A stretch of DNA of 44,074 nucleotides from a virus: positions 1 through 44,074 of the IMG/VR virus record IMGVR_UViG_3300009173_000025; one strand, written 5' to 3'. Below, one piece after another: positions 15,057 to 24,979 of the stretch. How positions within the stretch are numbered: the first letter of the stretch is position 1; each line of letters starts with the position of its first letter. The notes beneath the pieces were generated by a model that saw nothing but the letters and a program-made list of their open reading frames with translations, was not told where the DNA came from and did not search any database. The position numbers and the translations under genes were made by a program.

Positions 15057-16442
15057 TTAGTAATCCAACCTTACTCGCAGCACGATTTCATTTGTCGGAT
15101 CTTTACGAAGAGCTTCAGATAGTTTCGCCACTGCCAACAACTCATTGTCAGCAGAATAAAGACCAATTGTGGTGATGTACGCAACTGGTGCATCGACCGT
15201 GCTATCCTTCACCCTAATCTTGCTGGCGTCCAAATATGTTGGATTTGAGCTATAGTTGAAATCGTTATGATTTACTCGACAGAAATAAATTGTTGAATTA
15301 AGCTCAGTAGTATTATTAAAAGCCATCCTTACCATTCGTTTTCTAAAGCCTGTGCAAATGGTTGGAATGTCTAACTCACGAAAAGCATCATCAATATGAA
15401 AAGATGCGCCTGTCGAATCGTCATGAACGATGACTGGTTCAAATTCGCCATGCTCTGCCATACACCCTACCTCGGAGTTGTTCGCATTTAAAACCACAAC
15501 TGGAAGCTTACCAAAGCAACCTGCTGATTCAATAGCCGACAGCCCTGAGCCTGAATCTGAATCTGAACTTGAGCCTGAACCTGAACTCGATGAGGACTCT
15601 GCCGGATCGTAATTCAAGAACGCATGTGGCGAAAGTACAATGACTCCCGCTTGATAATAAATCAAACCAACTCGGTCATCCACGCCGCCGCAGTTGTCGT
15701 CAGAACTCGCAGCCCATCGAGCAGCATAGTCTGGGTCGTTGGGGTCGTAAGGCACCTCGCACTCCACTTCACCATTAGAATCCAGCTTCGACCATGTTCT
15801 AGCTCTAAGAATTCCATAATCTCCAGCAGGAGAGTTGACACGATAATCGTTCTCAGAACCCTCATCTGTAACCAAGAGAACATAGTTGCTCTGTAGTGGG
15901 TCCGAGTTAGCCTGCGAGACAGGAACGTTTGGTCCAACATCAAGATGCAAAAAGAAAGAGCCTTTCTTAACTTCGTCTTTATTTAAAAGCCTTGCGATGC
16001 TGATATACAAACAATTTTCATATTTGTCTCCACCAGCAAGAATATCGCCATCCTCATCAAATAATAGAATATCCCCTTCAATACCATGACCAACTAAAAC
16101 CTGAGCCATTTGATAATAAATTTTTTGTTTCTTTTTATGAGATACCTGTTGGTCGTTTGTCCACGGATGAATATAAGCTTCATCGTTATCTTTCGCCGCA
16201 GCGTAGCCAACCGTCAAATCAAAAATATGATTGGCTGACGAACTCAGATACGGATAATCGTAAACGCTTTGGAACATTTTGTGTGGATAATTCTTAATGT
16301 TGGTTTCCTCCTGCTTCCCCGGCTCGTCCGGTTCTGGATATACACCATGCACAATTCCTCCATGAACAGGAATTGCCTCATGCAACAATGTTCGTGTAGT
16401 TGCAATATCATCATTAAGAAATGTTTTAAAAACTGTCGCCAT
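15057..16442 (-). CDS. Virion/tail structural protein with Ser/Asp linker (paralogue of its downstream neighbour)
   Basis: A 461-residue protein starting MATVFKTFLNDDIATTRTLL. Two probable beta domains are separated by a low-complexity Ser/Gly/Asp linker (about residues 283-300). The C-terminus carries NYSSNPTYL and IGLYSADNELLAVAKLSEAL, paralleled in the 463-residue neighbour, so the two probably arose by duplication and divergence. Virion location is inferred from context and from these shared modules. The ATG at 16442 has AAGGGAG upstream, overlapping the end of the 306-residue gene. Confidence 0.72.
   Translation of the reverse strand: MATVFKTFLNDDIATTRTLLHEAIPVHGGIVHGVYPEPDEPGKQEETNIKNYPHKMFQSVYDYPYLSSSANHIFDLTVGYAAAKDNDEAYIHPWTNDQQVSHKKKQKIYYQMAQVLVGHGIEGDILLFDEDGDILAGGDKYENCLYISIARLLNKDEVKKGSFFLHLDVGPNVPVSQANSDPLQSNYVLLVTDEGSENDYRVNSPAGDYGILRARTWSKLDSNGEVECEVPYDPNDPDYAARWAASSDDNCGGVDDRVGLIYYQAGVIVLSPHAFLNYDPAESSSSSGSGSSSDSDSGSGLSAIESAGCFGKLPVVVLNANNSEVGCMAEHGEFEPVIVHDDSTGASFHIDDAFRELDIPTICTGFRKRMVRMAFNNTTELNSTIYFCRVNHNDFNYSSNPTYLDASKIRVKDSTVDAPVAYITTIGLYSADNELLAVAKLSEALRKDPTNEIVLRVRLDY
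15544..15585 (-). repeat. Degenerate hexamer repeat coding the Ser/Asp/Gly linker
   Basis: Seven consecutive six-base units of the type CCTGAA, TCTGAA or CTTGAG on the plus strand. They encode alternating Ser with Gly or Asp in the linker of the 461-residue protein. This looks like slippage-prone coding sequence and probably varies in length between relatives. Confidence 0.8.
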
Positions 16443-16455
16443 ATCTTTTGCTCCC

Positions 16456-17376
16456 TTATGTCACTTTAACAAATCTGACTGGCACATCTACGCCGTAGCC
16501 CGTCGTCGCCCCACTGACACGAACAATGGAGTCAATATATTGAAACGAAAAAGTTGTGCCGTCTACTTCAATGGTAGCTTCGCTTCCCAGTTTGTCAAAT
16601 AAATATCTACTTGTATTTAACTCTAGAGAAGAACGAAGTCTAAATTCAATGAGTGTTCCTCTAGGACCATCAATTACTTGAGTCCTTATATCGGCATCAC
16701 GTTCAGTGTTCTCTCTAACAAAATCTCTATCCGTTGCCAATGATAGGTAATAGCTTGCAACATTATCATCATCAATATATGAAACTGCTGCCGACTTACC
16801 TTTTAAACTCACCAACTGACCGAACCTGTTGTCAATCTCAACGATATATTGAGTCTCAACTAAATCATGATCGATTGTAAATCGTGGTGAAATTTCCGTA
16901 GTATCTAGCCCCTGATCCAATCGACAATACGAACCCGCATTAATATTCTCGCCATGCAAAATTCCTGCACGGGGTTCATTATTAACATATCCGAAAACAT
17001 CTTCGCTATCACGGTCTACCGCACACAGGAAAGCTCTATAGTCTGGACTCATCTTTGCAGAAGCGTCAATCATCTCGTTTAACTTGATGACTGGCAGATA
17101 TAAAAGATTCGTGCGAGGAATCGAAATAAGCTTTGACTTCATTGAAGAAGTGTTGTTTGTAAACGCCTCTAGAATTGGACTCATTAAAATTTCCAAATCA
17201 TAGTATGCGCTGCCGCTTGGATGTGAACTATCGTATAAAGAATAATCAATCTCGTCGTCAGCAAGAGCGTACTTAGTGATCTTAAATGACCCGTCGCCCT
17301 TTGCCAAACGCATCCGTCCTGTGTCTGTTAACACAGCGTCTAGGATAATATCTCCTGAGTTGTCCAAAAATGCCAT
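16456..17376 (-). CDS. Virion structural protein with conserved LTDTGRMRLAKG N-terminus
   Basis: A 306-residue protein. The N-terminus MAFLDNSGDIILDAVLTDTG, followed by RMRLAKGDGSFKITKYALAD and then DEIDYSLY, is a compact module. The start of the 399-residue protein at 23780-24979 has the same plan. The remainder is predicted beta-rich. I associate this N-terminal type with uncharacterised structural proteins of T4-like marine phages. A baseplate, tail or neck role is inferred from neighbours only. The start at 17376 has AAGGAGAT upstream, in a 70-base gap that is the longest within the tail block. Confidence 0.72.
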   Translation of the reverse strand: MAFLDNSGDIILDAVLTDTGRMRLAKGDGSFKITKYALADDEIDYSLYDSSHPSGSAYYDLEILMSPILEAFTNNTSSMKSKLISIPRTNLLYLPVIKLNEMIDASAKMSPDYRAFLCAVDRDSEDVFGYVNNEPRAGILHGENINAGSYCRLDQGLDTTEISPRFTIDHDLVETQYIVEIDNRFGQLVSLKGKSAAVSYIDDDNVASYYLSLATDRDFVRENTERDADIRTQVIDGPRGTLIEFRLRSSLELNTSRYLFDKLGSEATIEVDGTTFSFQYIDSIVRVSGATTGYGVDVPVRFVKVT

Positions 17377-17401
17377 TCTACTTTATCTCCTTCGCCATGT
17401 A

Positions 17402-17431
17402 TAATTAGTCCTTTTGCAGTAAATAGTTCAA
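17402..17431 (-). promoter_or_regulatory. Possible sigma70-like promoter in the 70-bp gap (weak)
   Basis: Reading the minus strand, TTGAAC (17426-17431) is followed after 18 bases by TAATTA (17402-17407). The gap 17377-17446 is unusually long for this gene train. The -10 match is poor and phage-specific sigma factors may be used, so this is only a candidate. Confidence 0.18.
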
Positions 17432-17446
17432 AATGATGATTTTAAT

Positions 17447-20104
17447 CTATTCCGGTTTTATTTTCAAATGTTTGTGGTCAAACCGAACATTTAAATCGAA
17501 CTTTCTTCCTGTTTGTTTAGAGGTTAGTCTAATCTTAAACTTTTTACCCCAGACCGCTTCATTATCTAGTCCCAAAAATAAATCATCACTATTCCATACT
17601 TCCAAAGCACTGCTTACGTCTTCAAGATCAGACTTTTCTTCGTTTAATAAACCTTGTGATGTGGTTGGAATTATTTGCATTACTCTTTTCATATTCTTGG
17701 ACGCTTGTTTCGGTGTCTCCAATGCAAAATCCACTATTTGTATTAGTGGATATACTGAACCGTTGTCATCTACTATCTCTACCTCATAAATAGGTGTCGG
17801 GTACGAAATATGCCCATGATTATCTATAGCTCTAAACGTATAGTAGTATTTTTTATTTGGTTGAAGTGTGTCAACGGTAGCACACGATGTTGCTCGCTGT
17901 GCTGTCATCCGAGAAATATCTGTTTCTATGAGCTTAATTCTATGCCCAGCGAAGTCTTTATATTTCTTCGGATGCTCTTCCACTCTATATACTTCAAACT
18001 GTGTGGCATGGTCGTCGGTTTCATAACGCAAAGGCTCCGTCTTTAATCTATCTTGTGCCGCCCTCAATAACTCGGTCTGCTTCTTTTCTATTGTTTCAAT
18101 TATTTCTGGCATCAATTTATATTGTCCAACATTGCTACTCAGATTAATTTTCATTTTATCGCTAACTCCACGATAAGGAACCAATTCAACATTGGGCGGG
18201 ACAGGTGGACTATCCATAACTCGATTAGTGTATGTGTAATATGGCACCTCAATCATCTTAACAGAAGGTTCGTGTCTTACAACGACGCCTGCACGGTCTG
18301 CTTTGACCCACCAATCTCGATACATATATCGTGAACCATACACAAGTTGGTATGCGTAAATTGTATAAGTGTATTGCTTGCCGTACTTAACCTGAGTGTC
18401 CACAAATTTTAAAATATCAATCTCGTTAGAGTTCGGCAAATAAAAATTTTGAATGACCGGACCAGTTGTAGAGCCAGCCCTCTTTTCAATCCTGTACATC
18501 ACAGTTTCAGAGTGCGCTGGTTCACCATCCATGATTTGTTCATAGGTTCGCATATTTGCTTTAATAAGTTGTCTAATTTTTCCTGTGAAAATCAAAGACA
18601 TAATACTTTTATAAAAATCATATTTTGGATGTGAACCCACTTTCATTTCATTGGCGTATGTTCCAAGAAAAACCGCATTGGGAGAATCAAGTGCATCGAA
18701 TTCACTAGCATCAAAATCTTCTGGCAGCTTGCCGCCAAGCTTTTCATAATTTTTAATCCACGCAGTTAAGTCTATTGTTCTTCTTCTCTTTGTGGTAACA
18801 TCAATAGCCGTTTTAGCCATAAGGTCAGATTTTTCAAACAGATCGCTATGAGCTTGCAAAACAACTTCCGTAGATTCAACCCACTGCTTTCTTTTATGAT
18901 TGCTTTCATGAGCCATCGTATCCTTCATAAACTTGCTGCTCATATTTGTATCATATAACAATTGTGCGAACTCAGTTGTAACGTCGGTCGAGAACTCAAT
19001 GTCAACGAACATCGGAAACAATTCCTTTCGTTCATTATAATCTTTAATCAAGCCAACGTTTGAATGAGAAACCGCTATGTTCGTAAATTTCGTTGCCAAC
19101 TCGTCAATAATTTGCTGGCGGCTGCCGCCAGTATTATATTGTCTGGACCACATATCATAAAACTCGCCCACTGGCTTCTTGCGAATATCTAATTTTTCTC
19201 GCTCGTTATATGGCAGCATCATTGCTGCGTGATCTTCCAACCTAATTGAATCATAAAGCGTTATATGATTTTTAAACAATGGGTTGATAGGCTGTTGTTG
19301 TTTGTCATTTGGATTTGGCTCGTACATCATCTCAGACAACATTACATACATATTTGGTAATACCTGTTCTGGCACTGCCGATGCCTTCATGGTTCGCATC
19401 ACTTGCTCATAGTTTGGAATATAAAAATTATATGTAGGCTTAATGCTGGCGTACAAAACAGAAGCAGAGGTATTAAATCTGTCCAATTCAACTTTCGGGT
19501 AAGGAGTTGGCATTACAAACGTGTGATCCTCAAACCACTTCGTCCCTGAGTTTCTTCTAATAATGTTAACAATATTCTCAAATGCAGCGCCCTTGTCCTT
19601 TGCCTCAAACAAGACCCTAGACTTCTTCTCGGCAACCAACACAACAACTTGCTCTGTGCAATTGCCAAGCATTCCCGGTGTGTAGCCGGGGTCAGTCGAA
19701 GTAACAGGGTGTGGAGGCTTCTTATAAGGGTCATAGTAAATCTGAAATGGTGGAGTAATTTTATCCATCAATTCGCTCTCTAAATATACCAACCTCTTTT
19801 GATCTTCACTCTTCGTCCAGAACTTTCCTATTCTTCCACGCAAGGGATCGTCCACTCTAGGTTTTCTAGATGGAGATACTTCTGCTGAGGTCGCATCAAA
19901 TTCAGCATATCCATAAGCCACATCAGAGGTTGCTGTATCGGTCAACATCCTAAATTTACCAGCGCCAAGAATTACAGGATTAACAGGGCGTTTTCTTTTT
20001 ATTCCGTTATCCCGAAAATAAATATTAGGACTGCCAGCAGATTCACGAATTGATTCAGAGATTTCGTCTGGTCTAATATATTGTTGTTCTGTTGGCGCAG
20101 CCAT
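17447..20104 (-). CDS. Large virion/tail protein with fibronectin-III-like C-terminal region
   Basis: An 885-residue protein. After a basic, Pro-rich N-terminus comes a long region of mixed structure. YGKQYTYTIYAYQLVYGSRY (about 571-590) and LQPNKKYYYTFRAIDNHGHI (about 745-764) have the pattern of the F and G strands of fibronectin type III folds (Y-x-Y-x-[FI]-x-A-x-D-x-x-G). FN3-like domains are common on exposed phage tails and baseplates and are thought to bind weakly to surface carbohydrate. It follows the 1223-residue protein by four bases, with an excellent AAGGAGAT ribosome-binding site. The enzymatic role, if any, is unknown. Confidence 0.72.
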   Translation of the reverse strand: MAAPTEQQYIRPDEISESIRESAGSPNIYFRDNGIKRKRPVNPVILGAGKFRMLTDTATSDVAYGYAEFDATSAEVSPSRKPRVDDPLRGRIGKFWTKSEDQKRLVYLESELMDKITPPFQIYYDPYKKPPHPVTSTDPGYTPGMLGNCTEQVVVLVAEKKSRVLFEAKDKGAAFENIVNIIRRNSGTKWFEDHTFVMPTPYPKVELDRFNTSASVLYASIKPTYNFYIPNYEQVMRTMKASAVPEQVLPNMYVMLSEMMYEPNPNDKQQQPINPLFKNHITLYDSIRLEDHAAMMLPYNEREKLDIRKKPVGEFYDMWSRQYNTGGSRQQIIDELATKFTNIAVSHSNVGLIKDYNERKELFPMFVDIEFSTDVTTEFAQLLYDTNMSSKFMKDTMAHESNHKRKQWVESTEVVLQAHSDLFEKSDLMAKTAIDVTTKRRRTIDLTAWIKNYEKLGGKLPEDFDASEFDALDSPNAVFLGTYANEMKVGSHPKYDFYKSIMSLIFTGKIRQLIKANMRTYEQIMDGEPAHSETVMYRIEKRAGSTTGPVIQNFYLPNSNEIDILKFVDTQVKYGKQYTYTIYAYQLVYGSRYMYRDWWVKADRAGVVVRHEPSVKMIEVPYYTYTNRVMDSPPVPPNVELVPYRGVSDKMKINLSSNVGQYKLMPEIIETIEKKQTELLRAAQDRLKTEPLRYETDDHATQFEVYRVEEHPKKYKDFAGHRIKLIETDISRMTAQRATSCATVDTLQPNKKYYYTFRAIDNHGHISYPTPIYEVEIVDDNGSVYPLIQIVDFALETPKQASKNMKRVMQIIPTTSQGLLNEEKSDLEDVSSALEVWNSDDLFLGLDNEAVWGKKFKIRLTSKQTGRKFDLNVRFDHKHLKIKPE

Positions 20105-20108
20105 TAAC

Positions 20109-23100
20109 TTATCTCCTTGTCTTCAAAATGCACGGGTCTACACACCACGGCTTCGTAAGTGTTTCGTCTTTGCCAAACGGAGGACAGTCGAACCGCAGAA
20201 CCTCGATGCCGGGGATGTTGGTCGCTGTCGCACTTGGTGGAACATCTCTTGTTGCATTGTCCAAAGCCACAGTATTATCTTCTACACTTGTTTCTGAATC
20301 AAAAATATCACCTGAGTCTAGAATTCTAGAATCTGGCGTTTTCCTTTTAGACCTTAAGGGTGGTCGCAAAAAGAAATATTCATCATAAATCGGAAGCTGC
20401 ATTCCTACGCTACCACGCACCCCAAGAAGAGGACAGGAAAATGGCTTGTGCCGACACAACAAAATCTCCCCTATAGCATCTTGCCACCTATTCATTGTAA
20501 GAGGCTCCCACTGTGGTTCCTTAATTTCGATACCATCTGCACCTTTTTTATTCATGTACCCGGTCAATACATCCGTTCTTCTAATTAGTCCAAAATTGAA
20601 CTTAAAATAAGAAGAAGTTTTAATATGTTTAACCGGGTCATATCCGAGAGAGAACCAATTTCTTGATACAGCCTCAGACTTTACACTAGCCAAGAAAAGT
20701 GACTTAAAATGATTCGGCAATGCATGAATTGCATCTTGTATCGAATAAGTGTCGCTGGCAGGGTAGCCACATGAAACCATAATGGTGTTTATGTACGATG
20801 GGTCTTGCACCAATAAATTAACAATATTAGTTTCAACATTCAAATTATAAGCCTCGATGGTGTCCAAATTCAATTCCCCATAATGAAGCTTGGCAGTGTG
20901 CCTCGGTTCCTCATATGGGCTGTTTGTTGACTTTGCTCCCGTCGCACCTGTTGAGCTAAATGGTCGCATCAATGACATAAACAAAGTATTTGGATTTATA
21001 CAAGCTTGTTCTTCATCTGGGTCGCAGTTAGTCTTTGGAACAAGAACAATCGGGTCCAGATTGGTATCATCTGGAATATCACCCAAAAGGTCACACATTT
21101 CAAAGTTGGGCGAACGGAACACTTGATTGTTTAAAAAATACCTATCTGTCAAGGGCAAGCTCTCTATTTGAGATGGGGCTTCTATAGTTAAATTTAAGTC
21201 TGCGAAAAACATTTGCATATTCTCCTTGAACTTGTGCGCCATCACTGGCATACAGCCAGCCGATCTAGCATCTACTGGGAATCGTGGCGTAGTAGTTGAC
21301 TTATACAGTAAGATGCTGCTCTCAAGCACACTAAGGTGATCATCATCATATACACTAGCCGTTAAGCTAGAGGCGTCCATCACAAGGGAGGTCGCATTGT
21401 TGTCTAGGTAAACAAAGGATGGTGCAAAAAATGTAAAGTTTGTCCTCTTCAAGCTATCTCGTTCTGTCAAAATATTAGAACCGATTCTCATATTAATGTC
21501 TACTGATGGAGATTTAAAATATCTTAGTACCTCTTCTTCTACTCGCTTCTTCCACGCTTCGCCGCTTATCTGCCGCAAACCACCTCTGGAAGCCGCAGAC
21601 TTTGTTGACAAACCAGAAGACAAATAATCAAATCCCACGTTGTTTGCAACCTCGGAGTCAAATGAGTTGTTTGAGAACCAGTGTTCAACAGTTGACGTTT
21701 TGGTTGGAGTCCTTGATCTCTTTACTAGATTTCTATCTGGACCGTGGGTGTGTGTTCTCCAATACCCTCGCTCTCTCCGGTCTGTGGTAAATGTAACGTC
21801 TGCTCCAATCAAACCAGACAACTTCATAATTAAATCGTCCATTAGCTTAACAAAAACCATGATGCCTTTCGGACTGCCAGTCGCAGGAGAAATATAAGAA
21901 TAAATTGCTTTTAAAATTTTCCAACCTGCTGCTGACTCAAAACTATTCGTGAGCATGTGAAGGTTAATCATGTAGTTGATAAGCGGAGAAACCCAAGGCG
22001 CATACCGTATTTTACTTTTTCCGTTAGCAAAAGAACCATCCCATCTTTTTGTTTGTGTATCAATGAAGTGCTGTGTGAATCTATTTGAAATGGGGTCATA
22101 GTTGCCCGGTGAATTTTTTAATATTGCAGACCTTTCCATCGTCGAATCAATATGTGGATCTTCTAGCTCAACAATATATTTTGTCATACCAAGCTTAGTA
22201 GATTCATGGTAGTAACGATTCAATCGGTTTCTGTGATGTAACAACCCGCTCAGAACCTTGTCTAAATATTCTACTGTGGCGTCTTCTACGGTTATTTCAA
22301 CTCCATATTGATAATCTCCATCGGTGATGGATTTCATTTCCCAATCTTCTCCCGTAAAGAATCTTAATCCCCGCCCTGATTGCTGTGGAGAGTCCAACAG
22401 AACGTCCACCTCTTTAATCCAGCCGCCGCCATTATATTTTCTAGACGTGCTAAATCGCCCCGAAGCAGCCTCGCCGCCAATTGATAACATGTTGGGATAT
22501 TCACCACTGTCAAAAAGGACTTCTCCCATTATTGGAGCACCTAATTTGTTTTGTGTTTTGACATTCTTGATTCTTCTTCTTTTGAATTTCAAAGATCGAA
22601 TCTTGCTCTCAGTCAGCAACTTTCTTTTAGTGTGTTTGCTCTTTGTCTCTAAGAGCTTTCCATATAAGGATTGTTCTCTCACTAGCTTTTCATAATCCAC
22701 CGCAAAACAAAGCCGTGCTGCACCAACGTCGCTTCGTGTTAAATAACAGTCAGAAAAATAAGCATTCTTTCTCCTTGGTGTCATTTTGTCATTTTTGATA
22801 CCCTTGAATTTATTCTTTGCTGCAAACAACTCCTGTTCAATAACCGCTAGGTTAATTTCCAATCGTTTAATTTCTTTAATGTTTCTAAAATCCTGTATCT
22901 TGGTATTTGGAACAGTAGAATGTCTTAGCCTCTCACCTCCTTCGCTAGCATTACTGCCCGTTCGCCATGTCTTACCACTCTTATGAATTGGACCTGTCCA
23001 GATGACACCAGCCGTTGTGTAAAAAACATTAGTGTTCCCAACAATATTATAATTATCAATGACCACTTCCGCAGAACATTTTCCGTTTTGGTTCTTTAAT

Positions 23101-23780
23101 GTGTGCTCATCAACATCAAGATTATAAGCATCAACTAACGCTGGCATATCTAAATAAGCCACCGCAAAACATGCCAAATGTTGTGGCTTCTCTGTTCGCA
23201 CTTTAAAGCTTGCTCTAAAATTAATATCATGTATTGTATTCCCGTCACTATCAGTATGTGATTTGTGTTGGGTTAAGTCTTTATTATCGCCAAGAACATC
23301 TTGGTTGATGGTTAGCACCTTTACTTGAAAATTATCCTTACTGTAAAACTCACGTTTAAGATCAGCCACGTCATTAATTTTAAAATCTTTCTTAAGAGTT
23401 TTTACAGATTTAGAATTAACATCCCAGTGCCCCCACTTATTAGCAAGAGCGATAGCTTGATTGTTTCTAGAAAACGCTTTAGTTACAAATGGATTTGTAG
23501 AAACAACCACCATCAATTTTATGTAATTAGTAAACTTGCCTGAATCACCAAACCAGCGACCGATCAAGCTAGTATCCAACTTTTCTTTTAAGCAAAGGTC
23601 GGCTGTGACAAGTAGACTGTTTGGGGTGTCTTTATCACGATTGGCTCGCTCACGTTGATGGTCGATATGAGGATCGTCGTCTTCTGGCGGCTGACCAGAA
23701 GATTCTAACGTGATCCCGTCGAAATACACAGACGGGAGCAAATCACCCAACAACTCTTCTTGACTAATTAAAGATGGCAT
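20109..23780 (-). CDS. Very large virion structural protein, unknown family
   Basis: A 1223-residue protein of no family I recognise. The first 300 residues look beta-rich. Residues about 300-410 are helical and strongly basic, with KFKRRRIKNVKTQNK near 395-410. The rest is mixed with few cysteines. The start MPSLISQEELLGDLLPSVYF may be an assembly peptide. The ATG overlaps the stop of the 399-residue gene (TAATG), and the downstream gene starts four bases after its stop. It is surrounded by tail genes and is late-type, so it is taken as a tail or baseplate component. Confidence 0.68.
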   Translation of the reverse strand: MPSLISQEELLGDLLPSVYFDGITLESSGQPPEDDDPHIDHQRERANRDKDTPNSLLVTADLCLKEKLDTSLIGRWFGDSGKFTNYIKLMVVVSTNPFVTKAFSRNNQAIALANKWGHWDVNSKSVKTLKKDFKINDVADLKREFYSKDNFQVKVLTINQDVLGDNKDLTQHKSHTDSDGNTIHDINFRASFKVRTEKPQHLACFAVAYLDMPALVDAYNLDVDEHTLKNQNGKCSAEVVIDNYNIVGNTNVFYTTAGVIWTGPIHKSGKTWRTGSNASEGGERLRHSTVPNTKIQDFRNIKEIKRLEINLAVIEQELFAAKNKFKGIKNDKMTPRRKNAYFSDCYLTRSDVGAARLCFAVDYEKLVREQSLYGKLLETKSKHTKRKLLTESKIRSLKFKRRRIKNVKTQNKLGAPIMGEVLFDSGEYPNMLSIGGEAASGRFSTSRKYNGGGWIKEVDVLLDSPQQSGRGLRFFTGEDWEMKSITDGDYQYGVEITVEDATVEYLDKVLSGLLHHRNRLNRYYHESTKLGMTKYIVELEDPHIDSTMERSAILKNSPGNYDPISNRFTQHFIDTQTKRWDGSFANGKSKIRYAPWVSPLINYMINLHMLTNSFESAAGWKILKAIYSYISPATGSPKGIMVFVKLMDDLIMKLSGLIGADVTFTTDRRERGYWRTHTHGPDRNLVKRSRTPTKTSTVEHWFSNNSFDSEVANNVGFDYLSSGLSTKSAASRGGLRQISGEAWKKRVEEEVLRYFKSPSVDINMRIGSNILTERDSLKRTNFTFFAPSFVYLDNNATSLVMDASSLTASVYDDDHLSVLESSILLYKSTTTPRFPVDARSAGCMPVMAHKFKENMQMFFADLNLTIEAPSQIESLPLTDRYFLNNQVFRSPNFEMCDLLGDIPDDTNLDPIVLVPKTNCDPDEEQACINPNTLFMSLMRPFSSTGATGAKSTNSPYEEPRHTAKLHYGELNLDTIEAYNLNVETNIVNLLVQDPSYINTIMVSCGYPASDTYSIQDAIHALPNHFKSLFLASVKSEAVSRNWFSLGYDPVKHIKTSSYFKFNFGLIRRTDVLTGYMNKKGADGIEIKEPQWEPLTMNRWQDAIGEILLCRHKPFSCPLLGVRGSVGMQLPIYDEYFFLRPPLRSKRKTPDSRILDSGDIFDSETSVEDNTVALDNATRDVPPSATATNIPGIEVLRFDCPPFGKDETLTKPWCVDPCILKTRR

Positions 23781-24979
23781 TAGCAGTCATCTCCCCCGTC
23801 ACCGTCAACTGTTGTGTCTGTTACCGACTTATCATACAAGTCGTTGCCCATACCTCCAGCCTGCGAGTTTGCGTTTGGAGAATCCGATAGTCCGGTGTTC
23901 TTGGCAAGGTCGCTGCCTCCGATTGCGTTTTCGGAAGTTGGTACATCGTCTTGATCGTTCATGGCACACTCCAATGCATCTTGTGTAAAAATTCCCCTCG
24001 GTCTGTTAACTGGTGCGTCGGCACACAGTACCATTTCGTCTATCTCAGAATCAACCCAAAGATTAAACCAATATTCAACATAACTAGGATCTATCTCTGG
24101 AAATTGTTCTGTAGTTCCTCCCTCTGGCTCGTCTAATAAAATATCATTCTCGTCAATCAGAACTGCATGTTTGACAAACGATAATTGGTGCAGCATCTCT
24201 CTTGTGTCCACCAAGCCTTTTAATTCTTTAGGAACTAAGTTGCCCTGTGCATCTACATCTTCAACCAAGAACACCTCAACATCAAAGTTTTCGTTAGTGA
24301 ATGGAACATTTAATTCCTCAGCCTCGACCAGCAGCCAATCATCTTTGATTTCAATATATGAACCATCATCATATAGCTGGACCGCTAAGCCAATAGCGCC
24401 AGCAGAGCCAGCAGAGCCTATACCACCCGCTTGCGGTCCACCGGGGGGGTCTAGCAAGTCCGTATCAGGTGGGTTGTCTAGCCAGCACTGTGTGGTGTAA
24501 AGGATTGAATTTACTGCCAACTGTGGAATGTGCATTGTTGGGTGTGCGCCCGTCAAGTGTGTTACATATTCACCTATCGTGCCACGGAGAAACGTCACAC
24601 TAAATGATGGAGCTTTATTGCCAATATAGTCAGAAGTTCCAAGCGGCGCAGAAAGTGCATAATGTTTATCTGGAGTTGATTGCACAGATGCATCTCTTAT
24701 ATTCCCACCTTCGTGAAGAACATGGTCAACCAGCTTTCGCACTTCTTTTTCTCTGCTGCTGAAAACATATTGAGTTTTTGTTCTCGGAGTTATATCTTCA
24801 ATCCTCGGCTGAGCATCATTTTGTTTTTCATTGTACCCTGCATACTCGGCATCATATAACACATCGTCATCGAAGAAAGAATAATAGGCTGGCTTAAATT
24901 TCCCCTTTGACAGTAAATGTTTGCCGTACTGCGTCAGTTGAATTTCGATCACATCTTCTTTTTTATTAAAAAACGTCAT
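23780..24979 (-). CDS. Virion structural protein with N-terminal module shared with the 306-residue protein
   Basis: A 399-residue acidic protein. The start MTFFNKKEDVIEIQLTQYGK, followed by HLLSKGKFKPAYYSFFDDDV, aligns with the start of the protein at 16456-17376. Both have M-x-F, a short acidic/hydrophobic strand, LT-x-x-G, L-x-KG, FK and a DD pair before a Tyr. The middle has a Gly/Ala/Pro-rich stretch (about 177-200). The C-terminus is Asp/Gly-rich and ends in Cys. It is coupled by TAATG to the giant gene upstream and to the 1223-residue gene downstream, so it is probably part of the same tail assembly. Confidence 0.72.
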   Translation of the reverse strand: MTFFNKKEDVIEIQLTQYGKHLLSKGKFKPAYYSFFDDDVLYDAEYAGYNEKQNDAQPRIEDITPRTKTQYVFSSREKEVRKLVDHVLHEGGNIRDASVQSTPDKHYALSAPLGTSDYIGNKAPSFSVTFLRGTIGEYVTHLTGAHPTMHIPQLAVNSILYTTQCWLDNPPDTDLLDPPGGPQAGGIGSAGSAGAIGLAVQLYDDGSYIEIKDDWLLVEAEELNVPFTNENFDVEVFLVEDVDAQGNLVPKELKGLVDTREMLHQLSFVKHAVLIDENDILLDEPEGGTTEQFPEIDPSYVEYWFNLWVDSEIDEMVLCADAPVNRPRGIFTQDALECAMNDQDDVPTSENAIGGSDLAKNTGLSDSPNANSQAGGMGNDLYDKSVTDTTVDGDGGDDC

